64,000 bases of DNA from Hybos culiciformis (lineage: Eukaryota > Arthropoda > Insecta > Diptera > Hybotidae). The DNA lies in NCBI GenBank assembly GCA_964007475.1, contig OZ023273.1, positions 49,725,525 through 49,789,524 on the forward strand, given 5' to 3'. Below are positions 1 through 10,802 of this stretch, one piece after another. The notes beneath the pieces were generated by a model. The model saw only the letters and a list, made by a program, of their open reading frames with translations, did not search any database and had not been told where the DNA came from. The position numbers were made by a program, and so were the translations under genes. Within the stretch, counting starts at the first letter, position 1. Each line of letters opens with the position of its first letter.

Positions 1-590
1 ATGTGTCGATGCCAAAGTGTATTGTCATCGACGACAAAACGATGTGCAAAATTTCAGGTCGATTGGATACCGGGAAGTGGGTCAATTTTGACTTTCTAAG
101 TTTGTGGACCCGGTGCTGAAATTAATATAAAGATGTGTGTGTGAATGTGTCGATGCCAAAGTCCAGTCATCGACGACAAAGCGATGTGCAAAATTTCAGC
201 TCGATTGGCTACCGGGAAGTGGGTCAATTTTGACTTTCTAAGTTTGTGGAAACGGGATGAAGTTAATATAAAGGATTTAATTAATTAAGGTGTGTGTATG
301 TGTGAATATGTCGATGCCAAAGTGCATTGTCATCGACGACAAAGCAATGTGCAAAATTTCAGATCGATTGGATAACGGGAAGTGGGTCAATTTTGACTTT
401 CTAAGTTTGTGGAAACGACCGTGAAATTGATATAAAGAATTTAATTGATAAAGGTGTGTGAGTGTGGGGGTGTCGATGCCAAAGTCCATTGTCATCGACG
501 ACAAAGCGATGTGCAAAATTTCAGCTCGATTGGATACCGGGAAGTGGGTCAATTTTGACTTTCTAAGTTTTTGGAAACGAAGTGATTTAA
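1..590. repeat. Tandem repeat array, four units of about 145-162 bp
   Basis: Four head-to-tail units can be aligned by the motif TCGATGCCAAAGT, which begins near positions 6, 150, 311 and 473. Each unit continues through CATCGACGACAAAGC, GTGCAAAATTTCAG, CGGGAAGTGGGTCAATTTTG and TTGTGGAAACG. The spacing is 144, 161 and 162 bp. Units differ by point changes and small indels, so the array is not freshly amplified. It runs off the left edge of the window, so its full size is unknown. An open frame on the minus strand at 277-609 merely reads through two units and shows the same repeated peptide twice; I do not treat it as a gene. Confidence 0.85.
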
Positions 591-599
591 AAAATAAAA

Positions 600-2040
600 G
601 AAGGGGCAAATTTATTTAATTTATTTAATTAATCTTAATTCATATAATCTCAGTAATTATCATAACTATTTATTTCCAATAATAATATCATTACATTACA
701 TGTGCATGTACGTATTCTAGTTAGTTATTAGATTGTAGTAAACCGTTGGAAATACGTCTTCATGCATTTTTAATTCTTAGAAACTGTTGACTCTGTTACC
801 ATGTTAACATAGTAAATTTCTGGATTACAACATGAAGAAAAAAAAAGGAAGACAAGTAGTAAAAGTCATGATGCAAATATAGTATGCTTTTGCACATCAA
901 AAAATCATTATACAATTCTATAGAGTTTCAGATATTTATTAATGTTTTAAAATGTATCATCTACGTTCTCCAATTTGTTATGTCTTATCATTATGGTATT
1001 ATGTCAATTTTTTATGTGAGTGATTGAGCTAAAATTAAATAAAAAAATTTTCATTAATTATTCTGTTGTATCAGTCCAATTGAATAATAAAAAAATTTAG
1101 AAAAATTTTAGCTCGACCAGACAACTGAGGATAACGATTGTATTCTTAGAACGAGCGTTATGAATTATTTAAAATTTTTCTAATCAATAAATTTTCTATC
1201 TCTCAGCTTTGCAAATTCCTTTAGTTCTTCTTCTTCTAATTCTAATAATTTATAATCCATGCAATAAAAAAATCAACAATTAAATAGAATTTAGAAGGTT
1301 GTGATAGAAGCAAATATATTCGTTAAAAAAAAAAATCAAAATTTAAATATGTACCTTTTTTAGAAAAATAAAATAATGTCTGTGACGAAAACTTTGAAAT
1401 TTATGCCCAACTCACAGGAACAATATTGCTGTTATTATTATTAAAATTCTTATTTTTTCATACGAAAGGAATGTTAAAGTGCTTCGTGATAAAATGTAAT
1501 TTACTTCAGGGGTATTATTTTTGATATACTGGATAGACTGTGTGGTTACAATAACTAACGTAATATTTTATTTCATAAATATTGCACTGGACATTAAACC
1601 TCTTTACAAAAATATAATTCGGCAAAATAAACAAATTCTTAAGAAATACTATGTTTTTAGTTAATATCTTAATATTATTTAATTTGCGAAATGACATTTT
1701 CATGGATTGGATTAAAACCTCCGTTTTCGCCATTTTACATACACGAACAAAGGCTCGTAACAAAGGCTCGTAACGTAAGCACAGGAAATGCACATATCGA
1801 ATATTTCTTTTTATTTAGTCGCGATCTTAATTCACTTTTGAAAATTAATTCTGTCTGCGCTATCTAAAATCATTTTGTGCTCGCGGTATTATTTCATTAT
1901 TTTGTTTACTCATTTATTTCAAATTAAACCACTTAAATTATAATATACTATCTATATTAAATATTACAAGCTAACTTTTTTCTTTTTAATTAATTAGCTA
2001 CTAATTTTAACTTTGCCATTTATTTTGTTTTAAAAAATAC
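600..2040 (+). repeat. Long dispersed repeat, left copy
   Basis: This block is repeated in the same orientation at 62150-63990. Shared landmarks include TAATCTCAGTAATTATCATA near 640, GTGATTGAGCTAAAATTAAA near 1020, TCAGTCCAATTGAA near 1070, GTCTGTGACGAAAACTTTGA near 1380 and GGATTAAAACCTCCGTTTTC near 1708. The right copy contains an extra insertion after the GTGATTGAGC landmark that this copy lacks. No terminal repeat, target duplication or coding frame was found, so the class is unknown. Confidence 0.7.
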
Positions 2041-2279
2041 TAATCATACTCATATAGAGTATAGAAATAAATAATTTTATTTATAATACGTTTGTTAAAA
2101 TAAATAGATTATATGCAAAGATTCACGGTATACATATTTTAATAATTTTAGGAAAAACTTTTCATATAGATAAATTTATTTAAGTGTGAGTTGTTTATCA
2201 CTTGTACTCTGTAGAGAAAAAGGATCAGTCCAAAACCCTTATTTGTTAGAAGAATTGATTTAAAATAGAACAAGTATAC

Positions 2280-2750
2280 AGATATGGAAATAAAAAAACT
2301 CAAGAGCTGTCATAGGACACCAGATAGGAATATATAAATTCTCATTTTCAATATATAAGTAATTCTCATTTTCAATCAAATCAAATAGAGCTTTCATTTC
2401 CAATTAATCCAAATTGACCAATTGCATTTGCATAATTAGCGAAATTATACAAAATTGACAAAATTATGCAATATTTTTATTTTCATTGAAATTAGTATGA
2501 AAATCTCAGTTTTATTTGAAATATGAAATATTAATTAGTTAATAATAAAAATTATATTTTCTAAATATTTTATTACTATTTTGTATAATAATTGAAATAA
2601 AATGTAAGTTTATCAATTTTCATACAAATGTCAATAAAAATTATTACTATTTGCCGCGAGAGGGACATTATATCAAGTCAATTTAAATTGCGACGACGTC
2701 GATTCAAATCACTTGACAGTGAGATTTTTAGACAAGTGAGCTTTTAAGAC
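2280..2750. repeat. Interspersed repeat related to 59530-63045
   Basis: The sequence starts with AAGAGCTGTCATAGGACACC and ends with a TTTGCCGCGAGAGGGAC motif followed by GCGACGACGTCGATTC. The same order of motifs recurs, with divergence, at 59530-59580, 60230-61560 and 62600-62970. It is noncoding. The class is not recognised. Confidence 0.6.
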
Positions 2751-2889
2751 TAAATCGCATAGACAATTTCATATTTTTTCCTTTTTTTCTTCCGGGATTT
2801 TAAGATTATGATTTCAGCAAACCCGCTCATATGTTTTCTGGCATTTATTTTGTTTAAATTTGTTATTTTTGTTAAGTTTATATACGTCG

Positions 2890-3964
2890 CAGTGGCGGCT
2901 CGTGGAAATTTTGAAAAAGGGTGCTGCAAAACATAAAACCTCATTTTTTTTTAGTTATAAAAATTTTATGATATATACCCATACACATTATGTATATGAA
3001 AATCAGTTTTGAAAATTCAAAACAAACAAAAAACATCCCATATGACAATTGTGCTGCTTCTGAAGCAGTGCATTTTTCTATACATTCAAAAATCCCATAA
3101 CAAAAAAAATTTCCCCTATTTGTTTTTAAATTTTTCAGAAAGTATAATACAGCCGCACTGCTTCTGTGGCAGTGCAGTTTTCCTTATATTCAAGTCATAG
3201 AAAAAAACTTAACAGCACTAAAAATGTATTAAATTATTCATGAAAATAAAAATCCCTGCACTGCGAAATTCGCAGTTCCAAAATTCTGTTAAATTGATTT
3301 CTGCACCTATTTTTAAAAAGTATTTTCTAAAAATTTCAAAAGCCTGAAAGTAGGCTACTGTTGTTTATTAAAATTTTAGAGACAATTTCATAGCATAGCA
3401 ATTTCATTTAAAAATAATTTTAAACTAAGAAAAATTCAGATCTTAAGCTATGGTTTCCTAGGAAAACGGTGCCGTTATATAGCGGCCGTAATATAGCGGT
3501 GAGTGACGTAGAAAAAACGTTGTCTATATAATTTATATAAAATGGTTTCCTAGAGAGCGTTGGTGATGAACGTAATGTAATATAGCGGTGCCGTTATTTC
3601 ATGTCGGCCGTAAAATTACGGTGATAATATTCATACAACGTTTTTTTACGGTGACGGTGAGTTCAAAAAAAAAAATTAATACAAAAAATTTAAATTTAAA
3701 TTGGAAAATCGAAGATGACTAAGTTTTAATTGAATATTACGGCCGCTATATTACGGCAACGCTTTTTTTAGGAAACTGTATATGATTGCCATTTTAACGG
3801 CCGTTATATTACGTCGAATGTTCAACGTAATATTACGGCCGCTATTTTACGGCACCGTTTTCCTAGGAAACCATAGCTTAACAAACATTTTTTTTAGAGT
3901 TCAATTTTTTGAAATTTCTGGAGGGTGCTGCAGTGTCGCAGCACCTATGTACGAGCTCCCGCTG
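2890..3964. mobile_element. hAT-type element, non-autonomous, with a nested insertion
   Basis: The ends are imperfect inverted repeats (CAGTGGCGGCTCGTGGA on the left; the right end reads CAGCGGGAGCTCGTACA on the other strand). They are flanked by a perfect 8-bp target duplication, ATACGTCG, at 2882-2889 and 3965-3972. An 8-bp duplication with CAG-type ends is the hAT signature. The interior holds no transposase. Most of the length is a nested MITE at 3447-3877; without it the element would be about 640 bp. Both subterminal regions carry a GGGTGCTGCA motif in opposite orientation. Confidence 0.85.
3447..3877. mobile_element. Nested MITE with long inverted repeats, copy 1
   Basis: The ends are exact inverted repeats beginning GCTATGGTTTCCTAGGAAAA and continuing CGGTGCCG. 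TTAA lies on both outer sides here (3443-3446 and 3878-3881). The second copy at 49453-50413 has TTAA on one side and TTTA on the other, so the target could be TTAA or a 3-bp TTA/TAA. The interior repeats short palindromic GCCGTTATATAGCGGC-type motifs and an internal copy of the end sequence near 3543. It lies inside the hAT element and is therefore younger than it. No coding capacity was seen. Confidence 0.8.
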
Positions 3965-3984
3965 ATACGTCGTATACGCGCGTG

Positions 3985-4905
3985 AATTACATCGAGCGTA
4001 AATTACATCTCAAGCATCAATCAAAATTTATTGTTAGGTTATTTTTTTTGTAATTCTGGCAACTTTTATACTGATTTCGAAATTAAAAGTGACAGGACAG
4101 CATAATAAAAAAAAGTAAACAAAGAATAATAGAATATGACAGGATAGGAATCTGCCATACAGCTGCCAATATAAAAACGTGACGACTAGTGTATGCAAAA
4201 ACAAAAAAAAATATTTTTTTTTTGTATAATTTTCTCCATTTTGTTGTTTGCATTCTGTATGTAAACTACTTCGTCACTAATTTATTTGGAACAATTTATC
4301 AATTCCATAAATACATGGAAAATTCATTTCTAATATTGAACAAAGATATTATGTTTTTTTTTTCTTTTCAATTCGAACAAATATTGTCTTTATTTTAAAA
4401 ATATTGGTTTTTTTTATGTGGCTAAAAGAGAAATCTAACTGATTCAAGAATACATGATAAGTTAATAAAAAATTCTTAATTCAATTAGCTATTCACCACG
4501 TAATTTAAAATTCTCTTCAATAATATACGAGTAACAATAGGATCAAAAATGTGAAGATTGGAAGGACATACGGCAAGATATTAAAAAAAAGGCTTATTAA
4601 AATCATAACTGAATTAAAAAGTTACTATGACATTAAGGATTTAATGTTATTCAGTATAGACACTGTTGCATCAGCACAAGGAGTTGATAAGCAAAAAATT
4701 TTCAAGCGAAACAATTAGAAAACTTTCAGCGCTGATTGGAAAGTTTAATTCCTAAAAAAGGTGCTCAAAATATTTCGAGATAAACAAAATCAAAAGCAAA
4801 AAAATCGTTTTATGGTATTAAAACTTTATTATTACAAATTATTACTGAGTAAAATGCAATTATGAAATTCATATTTCATTATTTTATTTTTGATTTAATT
4901 ATTTA
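3985..4905. other. Unclassified AT-rich intergenic stretch
   Basis: No gene was seen. A segment around 4118-4215 (with AATATGACAGGAT and GTGTATGCAAAA) reappears, diverged and inverted, at 11549-11650, so part of it is an unnamed dispersed repeat. Confidence 0.4.
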
Positions 4906-4908
4906 TCT

Positions 4909-5275
4909 TATATATATATATAAGAATGAAAATTCTCTGTTTCTCTATATCTCTGTTTCTCTGTTTCTCTGTCCTCAATCACGCCAAAACCGCTAGACCG
5001 ATTTGGCTGAAATTTTGAACTTAAGTATCATTGGGGCCCGAGGTGGTTATAGGTTACTAGAAAATTTGATCCGAAAATTTGACCTTAGAACCCGATTTTG
5101 TTATTTAGGTATATTCCGATAAAATGTTGTAGCGTTGGACCCGAAAAGCCTATTTAAAAAACTGGATGTTGAAAGGCCCCCAACATTTGTCCGAGGGCTC
5201 AATTCGGGGGTTACACAACAATTTTTTTAAATAAAGAGCCAAGAGACCCAAGTTATAGGATACTAGATAAAAAAC
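4909..5275 (+). mobile_element. Helitron/Helentron-like sequence, plus orientation
   Basis: A TA-rich start is followed by repeated CTCTGTTTCTCTGT, then CACGCCAAAACCGCTAGACC and GATTTGGCTGAAATTTTGAA. This arrangement matches the usual end of insect Helentron-type elements as I remember them; no search was possible. The same sequence, diverged, occurs in the opposite orientation at 8528-9175, so the two form a long imperfect inverted repeat around the transposase pseudogene. No Rep/helicase coding sequence is present. Confidence 0.55.
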
Positions 5276-5682
5276 ACACACACTTTTAGCAACAATAAAT
5301 TTTTAATATTTATTAATAATTAATTTTTAGTTAGATATTATGATATTTACAATAGCATTAGTTAAAAATTATAAATATAAGCATTAATCTAAGTAAAAAT
5401 ATTAGTATTATCGTATGGATTAATAGTCCAATTGGGGATCTTTATAAGAATTTTTCCCGCTAGCATTAAAAAATTAATGAAAATAATATTATATAAGATG
5501 TATAAAAAAAGTTAAATTAGAGCAACATTATGAAATTTTTTTTATTATAGTACTATGCATTTTAACATAATTATAATTTTATGAACAATAATAATAATAG
5601 TACTAGAACAAGTATTAGTAAGGCTAAAGATAAGTATTAATAAGCGAAAAAAAATGTTATTAGCGTAAATTTTAAACGGTGA
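5276..5682. other. AT-rich 3' flank of the P-like pseudogene
   Basis: No gene was seen. It may hold the end of the P-like element, but I could not find a terminal repeat or an 8-bp duplication. Confidence 0.3.
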
Positions 5683-6089
5683 TTAGGTTTTTTTCAATTT
5701 TGCAATTTTATATTGAGTTACATAAGCACTTTTTCTTTTTCTATTTTCTTGTCTACTAAATTGCAACATTCGCATACGTATATAATAGATTATAGAATAT
5801 GATAGAACATCAGATGCATGTGATGCGCAAGGGAAAGAGAACTTGTAATTCTCCAAAACCTCTTCAACTGTCAAATCAAAAACATCTTTTGTTTTCAAAT
5901 GTTTTTGAAAACAGTTTTCTATGTAAAAAATTAGATTAAAAAAATTGGTATTTGCATAAAAAAGTCTTCCTCTAGATTTTATATCAACTAATTTCGTTAA
6001 TGCAGATCTGGCTGAGTCCATTGTTATTAGAGCCGACTTACATACTGAACAATTTGAGTATTTTTTCAATAATTGCTTACACAAATAAC
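5683..6089 (-). CDS. C-terminal exon of the P-like transposase pseudogene
   Basis: It starts after a pyrimidine-rich acceptor ending CAG at 6090-6092 and reads GYLCKQLLKKY, then a CSVCK zinc-like pair, about 133 codons to the stop. The pattern G-Y-L-x-K-Q-L with two nearby cysteines is typical of the C-terminal domain of P-like/THAP transposases. A large central part of the protein expected between this exon and 6385 is not in the DNA. Confidence 0.6.
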
Positions 6090-6384
6090 CTGAAATTAAA
6101 TTATTTATTGAAGATAATATTTAAAAAAAAATTAAAAAATTAATACCTGTATATACATTATATGAACAGAAAAAGTTTTTAGCCTATATACATATAGTAA
6201 CAGAAAAAGTTTTTAGCTACATTAGAAGAATAATGAAGTTTTTTAAAATGAAGATCCAAAAATTTACAGAAATAAAATTTCATGCAATTAAAATATAATT
6301 AAAAAAGATTTGCATATTATATTATGATAACGTGCATATATTATTTAGAATTACAGGAACTTTACCTCATAATGTACAGTCATC

Positions 6385-6633
6385 TTAATCTGGTATGTTT
6401 TGTGTTTCTTGAAACATTATGACAAGCCCATGAGTAGCTAAGTCATTAATGCTTTTAGAGTCCGGGCCATCATTTCCGAAGTCCACAAGACCTAGGATTA
6501 GAATGTTTTTTATTAATATAAAGTATTGAAATCTGAATACTTTATAAATACCTGAATAAGTCAGCTCACTTGCTGCAACCGTTAAAGATTGTCTTAAACT
6601 TATTTCATCCAGCAGCAAAACACCATGGCGTTT
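6385..6633 (-). CDS. Start of the catalytic region of the P-like transposase (fragment)
   Basis: In frame with the block upstream across a TGA, it codes for LLLDEISLRQSL, then LTYSG, a 60-bp GT-AG intron (6492-6551) whose removal gives TYSG-LVDFGNDG, and THGLVIMFQ. The Asp in LLLDE matches the first catalytic acid of P-type transposases. The frame then closes. A donor-like GTAAAG follows at about 6370, reached only in another frame, so there is also a frameshift here. Confidence 0.65.
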   Translation of the reverse strand, partial: KRHGVLLLDEISLRQSLTVAASELTYSGIYKVFRFQYFILIKNILILGLVDFGNDGPDSKSINDLATHGLVIMFQETQNIPD

Positions 6634-7714
6634 TCATTCAGACTTTTTTTCGAAATGTTTTTTGAGCAATGCAGCGAAATTGGGATCAAATCCACATTTA
6701 ATTTTCATCAACGATAAATAGTTTTTTATTGTCTTTCTGCAAGGGAGTGGCAAAATTTGATGCTTTTTAAGGAGCTCATAGTAAGATGGTGACCTTATAT
6801 GGAATATGATGCAAAGCATCAACCAATCTTCTGAATATCTATGGCCCTTTTTCTTGCAGTTTGACATACGCGATATTTCAGTAACAATAATTTTTTGAAA
6901 TGCAGACGCATTTAAATGTTCAAGATTTTTTAATAGTGATTCATGTTTTATATCTGAAATTTTTTTAAAAGATTCTTGCAAATTATTTTTTAAAGATGCC
7001 AATTTATTTTTTGCTTCCGGAATTTTTGTTTTAATGTTTTTACAAATACTGTTAAGCAACGAAATTTTTTTCCTTACAACTAATCTTTTTGGATTTTTAT
7101 TAATTCTACGTTTTAAAAAATTTTGATAATTCCGACAACGATCACATCTTTTTTTGTTGGAAATAAGTTCACACATTTGATGATGCCACCTACTTTGATG
7201 ATTAATAAGGTTTTCTTTCGCGTCGGAATCTGGATTTTCTAAACCAGAACAAATTTTTTTTTTCTCAAATCTAGAAATAATATCTGAAATTTTTAAAATG
7301 TTGTTGATCTTGCAGGGTAAATCTTCAAATTTGGAAATATCTACAGCCTTTCCGTACACAAAATATTTCAATTTATTGCCAGTTAAAATTATTGATTTTT
7401 CTAAAAAAGGTGTTTCCTCAATGCAGGCTTCATAGATAATAATCTTCGAAAATACTGTTTTATCCACTCCTTTTGAAACTAAAAAATTATAATTCCAACA
7501 ATATGGCATCAAACTTATTAAATTTACTTCATAATTATTAATATGTATGCCCAAATCAAATGAATCTCTCTCTAGGCTCAACAGTTTCTTCATTTTTTTT
7601 GGGTTCTAAAATCTTGAACTTGTTCAAAAACATCGACTTCTACAACTCCTGATGTTCTTGATTTAATAATTTTTTTTTCTTCTGAGGATGGTTGAAATTC
7701 AACTGAATCTACAA
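6634..7714 (-). CDS. N-terminal/central part of the P-like transposase (broken)
   Basis: The block opens at 7714 after a CAG acceptor, passes a frame break in an A8 run near 7593-7601, and then codes for 319 residues to a TGA at 6634-6636. A lysine-rich helical stretch of about 60 residues, likely a coiled coil, precedes the motif RYSEDWLMLCIIFHIRSPSY and then LPLPCRKTIKNYL. This pair of motifs is what THAP9/P-type transposases carry just ahead of the catalytic core. The TGA lies in the same frame as the next block (LLLDEISLRQS), so it is a simple nonsense mutation rather than a gene end. Confidence 0.65.
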
Positions 7715-7815
7715 CTGGGAAATAGATCGCAAAATTTAAAAAAAAGGATAAAGACTCTGTTTTAGTGTTATCCTATATAAAATTCAATGTTTAAATTTAA
7801 AAAAAAAAAACATAC

Positions 7816-7963
7816 TTGACTCAACAAAAGCTGGTTTAAAATCTGTTATATTTTCAGAATCTACAATCTCGAAAAATTTTTCATCCTCATTCGAAGAATT
7901 TTGTTCCGTCTTGAAAATGGTTGGAATCACTCCACTAACCAATCGAGTTCGTTTGTAATCGTA
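7816..7963 (-). CDS. Second exon (linker after THAP) of the P-like pseudogene
   Basis: It lies between an acceptor at 7964-7966 and a donor (GTATGT) starting at 7815. It codes for a basic start with the motif LVSGVIPTIF, which commonly closes the THAP domain, then an acidic low-complexity linker. The phase fits both neighbours. Intron 2 (7715-7815) leads into an exon that reads in frame until TGA at an eight-A run close to 7593. Confidence 0.55.
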
Positions 7964-8025
7964 CTGGAACAACAATGTTTCAATTTTCCTAATTAAATAT
8001 TTTAATTAACAAAAAAATAACTTAC

Positions 8026-8241
8026 TTGATAAACAATAGTTCCTTCGTTTCGACATATTTGGGATTTTACTAAAAATTTTTCCTCAAAATGCAGAGCACA
8101 AATCCAAAATTTTTTTGGGAAATACTTTATTGGTATAGTATTTTCCCATTGCTCACGCCGAATTGGACATTTTGGTACTGTGAACCTTGTTATTTCTGGT
8201 TTACTACGCGACTCACTATTTGGCAATACACAATTCAGCAT
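8026..8241 (-). CDS. THAP zinc-finger exon of the P-like transposase pseudogene
   Basis: The frame begins at an ATG at 8241 and codes for a THAP-type DNA-binding domain: Cys4, Pro23, Trp32 and the closing Cys48-X2-His51-Phe52. In this family the zinc is held by a C2CH set, and the second Cys (about residue 9) is Ser here, so folding is doubtful. The exon ends at a good donor (GTAAGT) at 8025. The next exon begins after a CAG acceptor at 7964-7966 in the same phase, joining to a TRLVSGVIPTIF-type stretch usual just after THAP domains. THAP fingers bind transposon ends in P elements. Confidence 0.7.
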
Positions 8242-8527
8242 TTTAAAATTTTTAACTTTTTTATATTTAACGGTTTATTTATTATATTTAATTATTAACT
8301 TATTGCAAGAACAATATATAATATGACTAAATGAATTTTTAATATATTTTAATAAAAATTTAAAAAACATAAAACAAATAATTGAATTTAAAACAAAATA
8401 AAGTTTTATTGATAAAAAAAAATATTTTTTGCTAATAATTTTTTGTTACTTTTATGTCAAAAAATAATTAAAATTTAAAACAAGGCCCATTAAGAAAATT
8501 ATAAAATAATATTATATAAATATTTAA
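8242..8527. other. AT-rich 5' flank of the P-like pseudogene
   Basis: This should hold the promoter and end of the P-like element, but no terminal repeat could be identified. Confidence 0.3.
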
Positions 8528-9175
8528 CTAGTCGAAATACCCGGCTTCGCACGGTAGTTCCGAACTTATATTAATATCAAAACACTTTAATCCAGATTTT
8601 GTGCACTAAAAAAACAGAATTTATAAATTTTGAAATAGCCACTTCCCCGGTGCTTTAACACATCCAGTCGTCTAAATAGTCGATTCGGGTCCAACGCTAT
8701 AATATTTTATTGGAATATACATAAATTGCATTTTCTGCGCTAAAAAAAACAGAATTTCAAAATTTTTTAAATAATTCCCCGGTGCCTTAACACATCCAGT
8801 ATTCTAAATAGTCGATTCGGGTCCAACGCATTATATCGGAATATACCCAAATTACAAAACTTTGTTGTATAGCCCCGAAATTGAGCCCTGAGACGGTTGG
8901 GGGCTTTTCAACACCCAGTTTTTTAAATTTCAGGTCCAACCCTACAACATTTTATCGGAATGTACCTAAATTGCATAACCGGCTTCTAAGGTAGCCCCGA
9001 CGAGGATAAAAATTCGGATAAAAATTTCTAGTACCCTATAACCATCCCTATAACCATCTCGAGCCCCAATGATACCTAAGTTCAAAATTTCAGCCAAATC
9101 GGTCCAGCGGTTTAGGCGGTTTAGAAAAATTTTGATAAACCATCGTTGTGTTTATTGTTTTTACTTATGTAGATT
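8528..9175 (-). mobile_element. Helitron/Helentron-like element, minus orientation, with CTAG 3' end
   Basis: On the minus strand it runs from AAACCGCTGGACCGATTTGG near 9119, through several internal near-repeats of ATTCCGATAAAATGTTGTAG type, to CCGTGCGAAGCCGGGTATTT and CGACTAG, ending CTAG at 8528-8531 followed by T. A short hairpin followed by CTRR and a host T is the Helitron 3' signature. No Rep/helicase frame is present, so it is non-autonomous. It is inverted relative to 4909-5275. Confidence 0.6.
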
Positions 9176-9179
9176 AGTT

Positions 9180-10258
9180 TTGGTTAAAAAAAAGTTAAGA
9201 TTTTATGAATTTAACAAGCCTTGGTCAAATTTTAAATAAAGAGTAATTTTGTTATACCTACTTACCTATTATAATTATAAATTTTCTAAAGTAAATTCCT
9301 TCTAAAAATAAAACACAAATATTTTCATAAGAAAATTTAATTACATGTTTTTAAAAAAATTACAGAAAATAAATTTTAAATACAAACAGATTGAAACAGA
9401 TAGTAAATTTTTTAATATTATTTCTTCAACAGGTACTGTTGATTTCATTTTTGTTTTTGTTTTATTCCATTTCAATTATCAGCAGCTATTCCATTTATAT
9501 CTGCATTATTTGCAAAAGCCTGGTTCGATATCTAACATATTTAGTAAATGTGTTTTCCTTGAGCTGCAATAACAATAATTCTTCAATATAATTTCAATAT
9601 ATTTCTGGGTCTAAAAAAAATGAAAAATATGCATTTGAGAAATTATTTTCACAAAATAATTTTTTTATGGTCCCACCAACTTTTTTATCAATATGATTTA
9701 CAAATATCTGATTCAAATTAGGAATATATGTGACAAAATGTTCAAAAAATATTCAGAAATACTTGGCAAAAACTTTACTAAATATTCACAAAAAATTAAA
9801 ACTTTCAATACAAAAAAAATGCATTTTTTTTAAAAAACATATGAAAATTTTGGGGGCTATAACTCTGAAACGGACCCAGTGCCACAAAAAAACTTTTGGA
9901 TTTGAGTCTTTGGGCATCACCTCTCTAAAAATAAAGCACATCCAGGTTCAAAAAAATTGGGCATACAAAACATATGAACATTTTGGGAGGCCATATATTC
10001 GAAACAGGGCGTTTGTTTTTCGATTTTTAGGTTTCGGACACCGCCTCTACCCTCCAAGTTTCAGCCAAATACGGTACATAGCACATACACGTAAGCTGCA
10101 TTTACTCCGAAAACGTTACCAAAAACTCATTCTTACTTACCTACAAAGAGATTCCACCAAAAGTTGTACAATTCTTGCAATATCCGATTTTATCAATAAA
10201 GACCAATGAAAATTTTTTTTTGAAAATTTATACAATTTAATTTTTAATATTTTTACTT
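9180..10258. other. Unclassified intergenic stretch
   Basis: It holds a 159-codon open frame (9730-10209, plus) with no recognisable domain. Its middle includes noncoding-looking phrases such as CTCCAAGTTTCAGCCAAAT, like those in the neighbouring Helitron sequences, so I regard it as a chance frame in a repeat. Confidence 0.4.
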
Positions 10259-10661
10259 AATTTTTTTGGGGCACTGAATTATGACCGCATGAATTATGAC
10301 CGCGGAAAAAGTTTGTATGGGCAGGCAAAATTCATTTTTAAAATGAATTTTGTCCGCGCAACAAAATGTCTTTTGACCGCGCGGTCAAAATTCATTTTAT
10401 TTATAAATTGAGTCGCGGTCAAAATTCATTTTGAAAACGAATTTTGCCCGCACATTTTCTCGCGGTCAAAATTCATTTTTTTATAAATTGAGTCACGGCC
10501 AAAATTCATTTTGAAAATGAATTTTGTCCGCACATTTTGCCGCGGTCATAATTCATTTTTTTTAAATTGAGTTGTTGCCGGGAACGCGAGTATTATGCAC
10601 AAAAGTTATGGAGAAGATACAATTCATTTTAAATGACTTATTTTGAAAAATGAAATCAACC

Positions 10662-10786
10662 CTCCGATAAAATATTGTGTTCTAAGCAAAAGGGCAGGGC
10701 GCCAGCCGCAAATCCCACTGACCAACCGCTCGCCCGCAGCCCTCCTGTCCCGTTCCCCTTTTGCTTAGAACACAATATTTTATCGG
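10662..10786. repeat. GC-rich core 1 of fold-back element A
   Basis: Outer arms (CCGATAAAATATTGTG then TTCTAAGCAAAAGGG) are exact inverted repeats. Between them lies the GC-rich segment with GCCGCAAATCCCACTGACCA and CGCCCGCAGCCCTCCTG. One half of the expected GC palindrome is missing, as if deleted, compared with core 2. Confidence 0.8.
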
Positions 10787-10802
10787 AATATATTGTAAGG
10801 TA

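Larger units (their letters stand above)
5683..8241 (-). pseudogene. P-like (THAP-domain) transposase, broken and internally deleted
   Basis: Read on the minus strand, five blocks appear in the order of a P-element-type transposase: a THAP zinc finger (8026-8241), a short linker exon (7816-7963), an N-terminal/central block (6634-7714), the start of the catalytic region (6385-6633) and a C-terminal exon (5683-6089). GT-AG introns can be placed at 7964-8025, 7715-7815 and 6492-6551, and an acceptor lies at 6090-6092. Damage is clear. A frame break lies at an eight-A run near 7593-7601. An in-frame TGA sits at 6634-6636. The frame closes at 6385. Most of the RNase-H-like and GTP-binding portion expected between 6385 and 6089 is missing. 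THAP residue 9, expected to be a zinc-binding Cys, is Ser. The product cannot be an active transposase. Family assignment rests on recognising the THAP pattern and the conserved C-terminal blocks; there was no database search. Confidence 0.75.

Noticed and set aside
4909..9175. Helitron-like arms as terminal inverted repeats of the P-like element
   Set aside because: The right arm ends in a Helitron-type CTAG at its inner side and the arms differ in length, so two separate insertions are at least as likely. Kept only as a question.
9730..10209. 159-codon plus-strand frame
   Set aside because: It is lysine-rich and has no motif I recognise; it contains repeat-like phrases also seen in Helitron-type DNA nearby. 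A transposon protein cannot be fully excluded.
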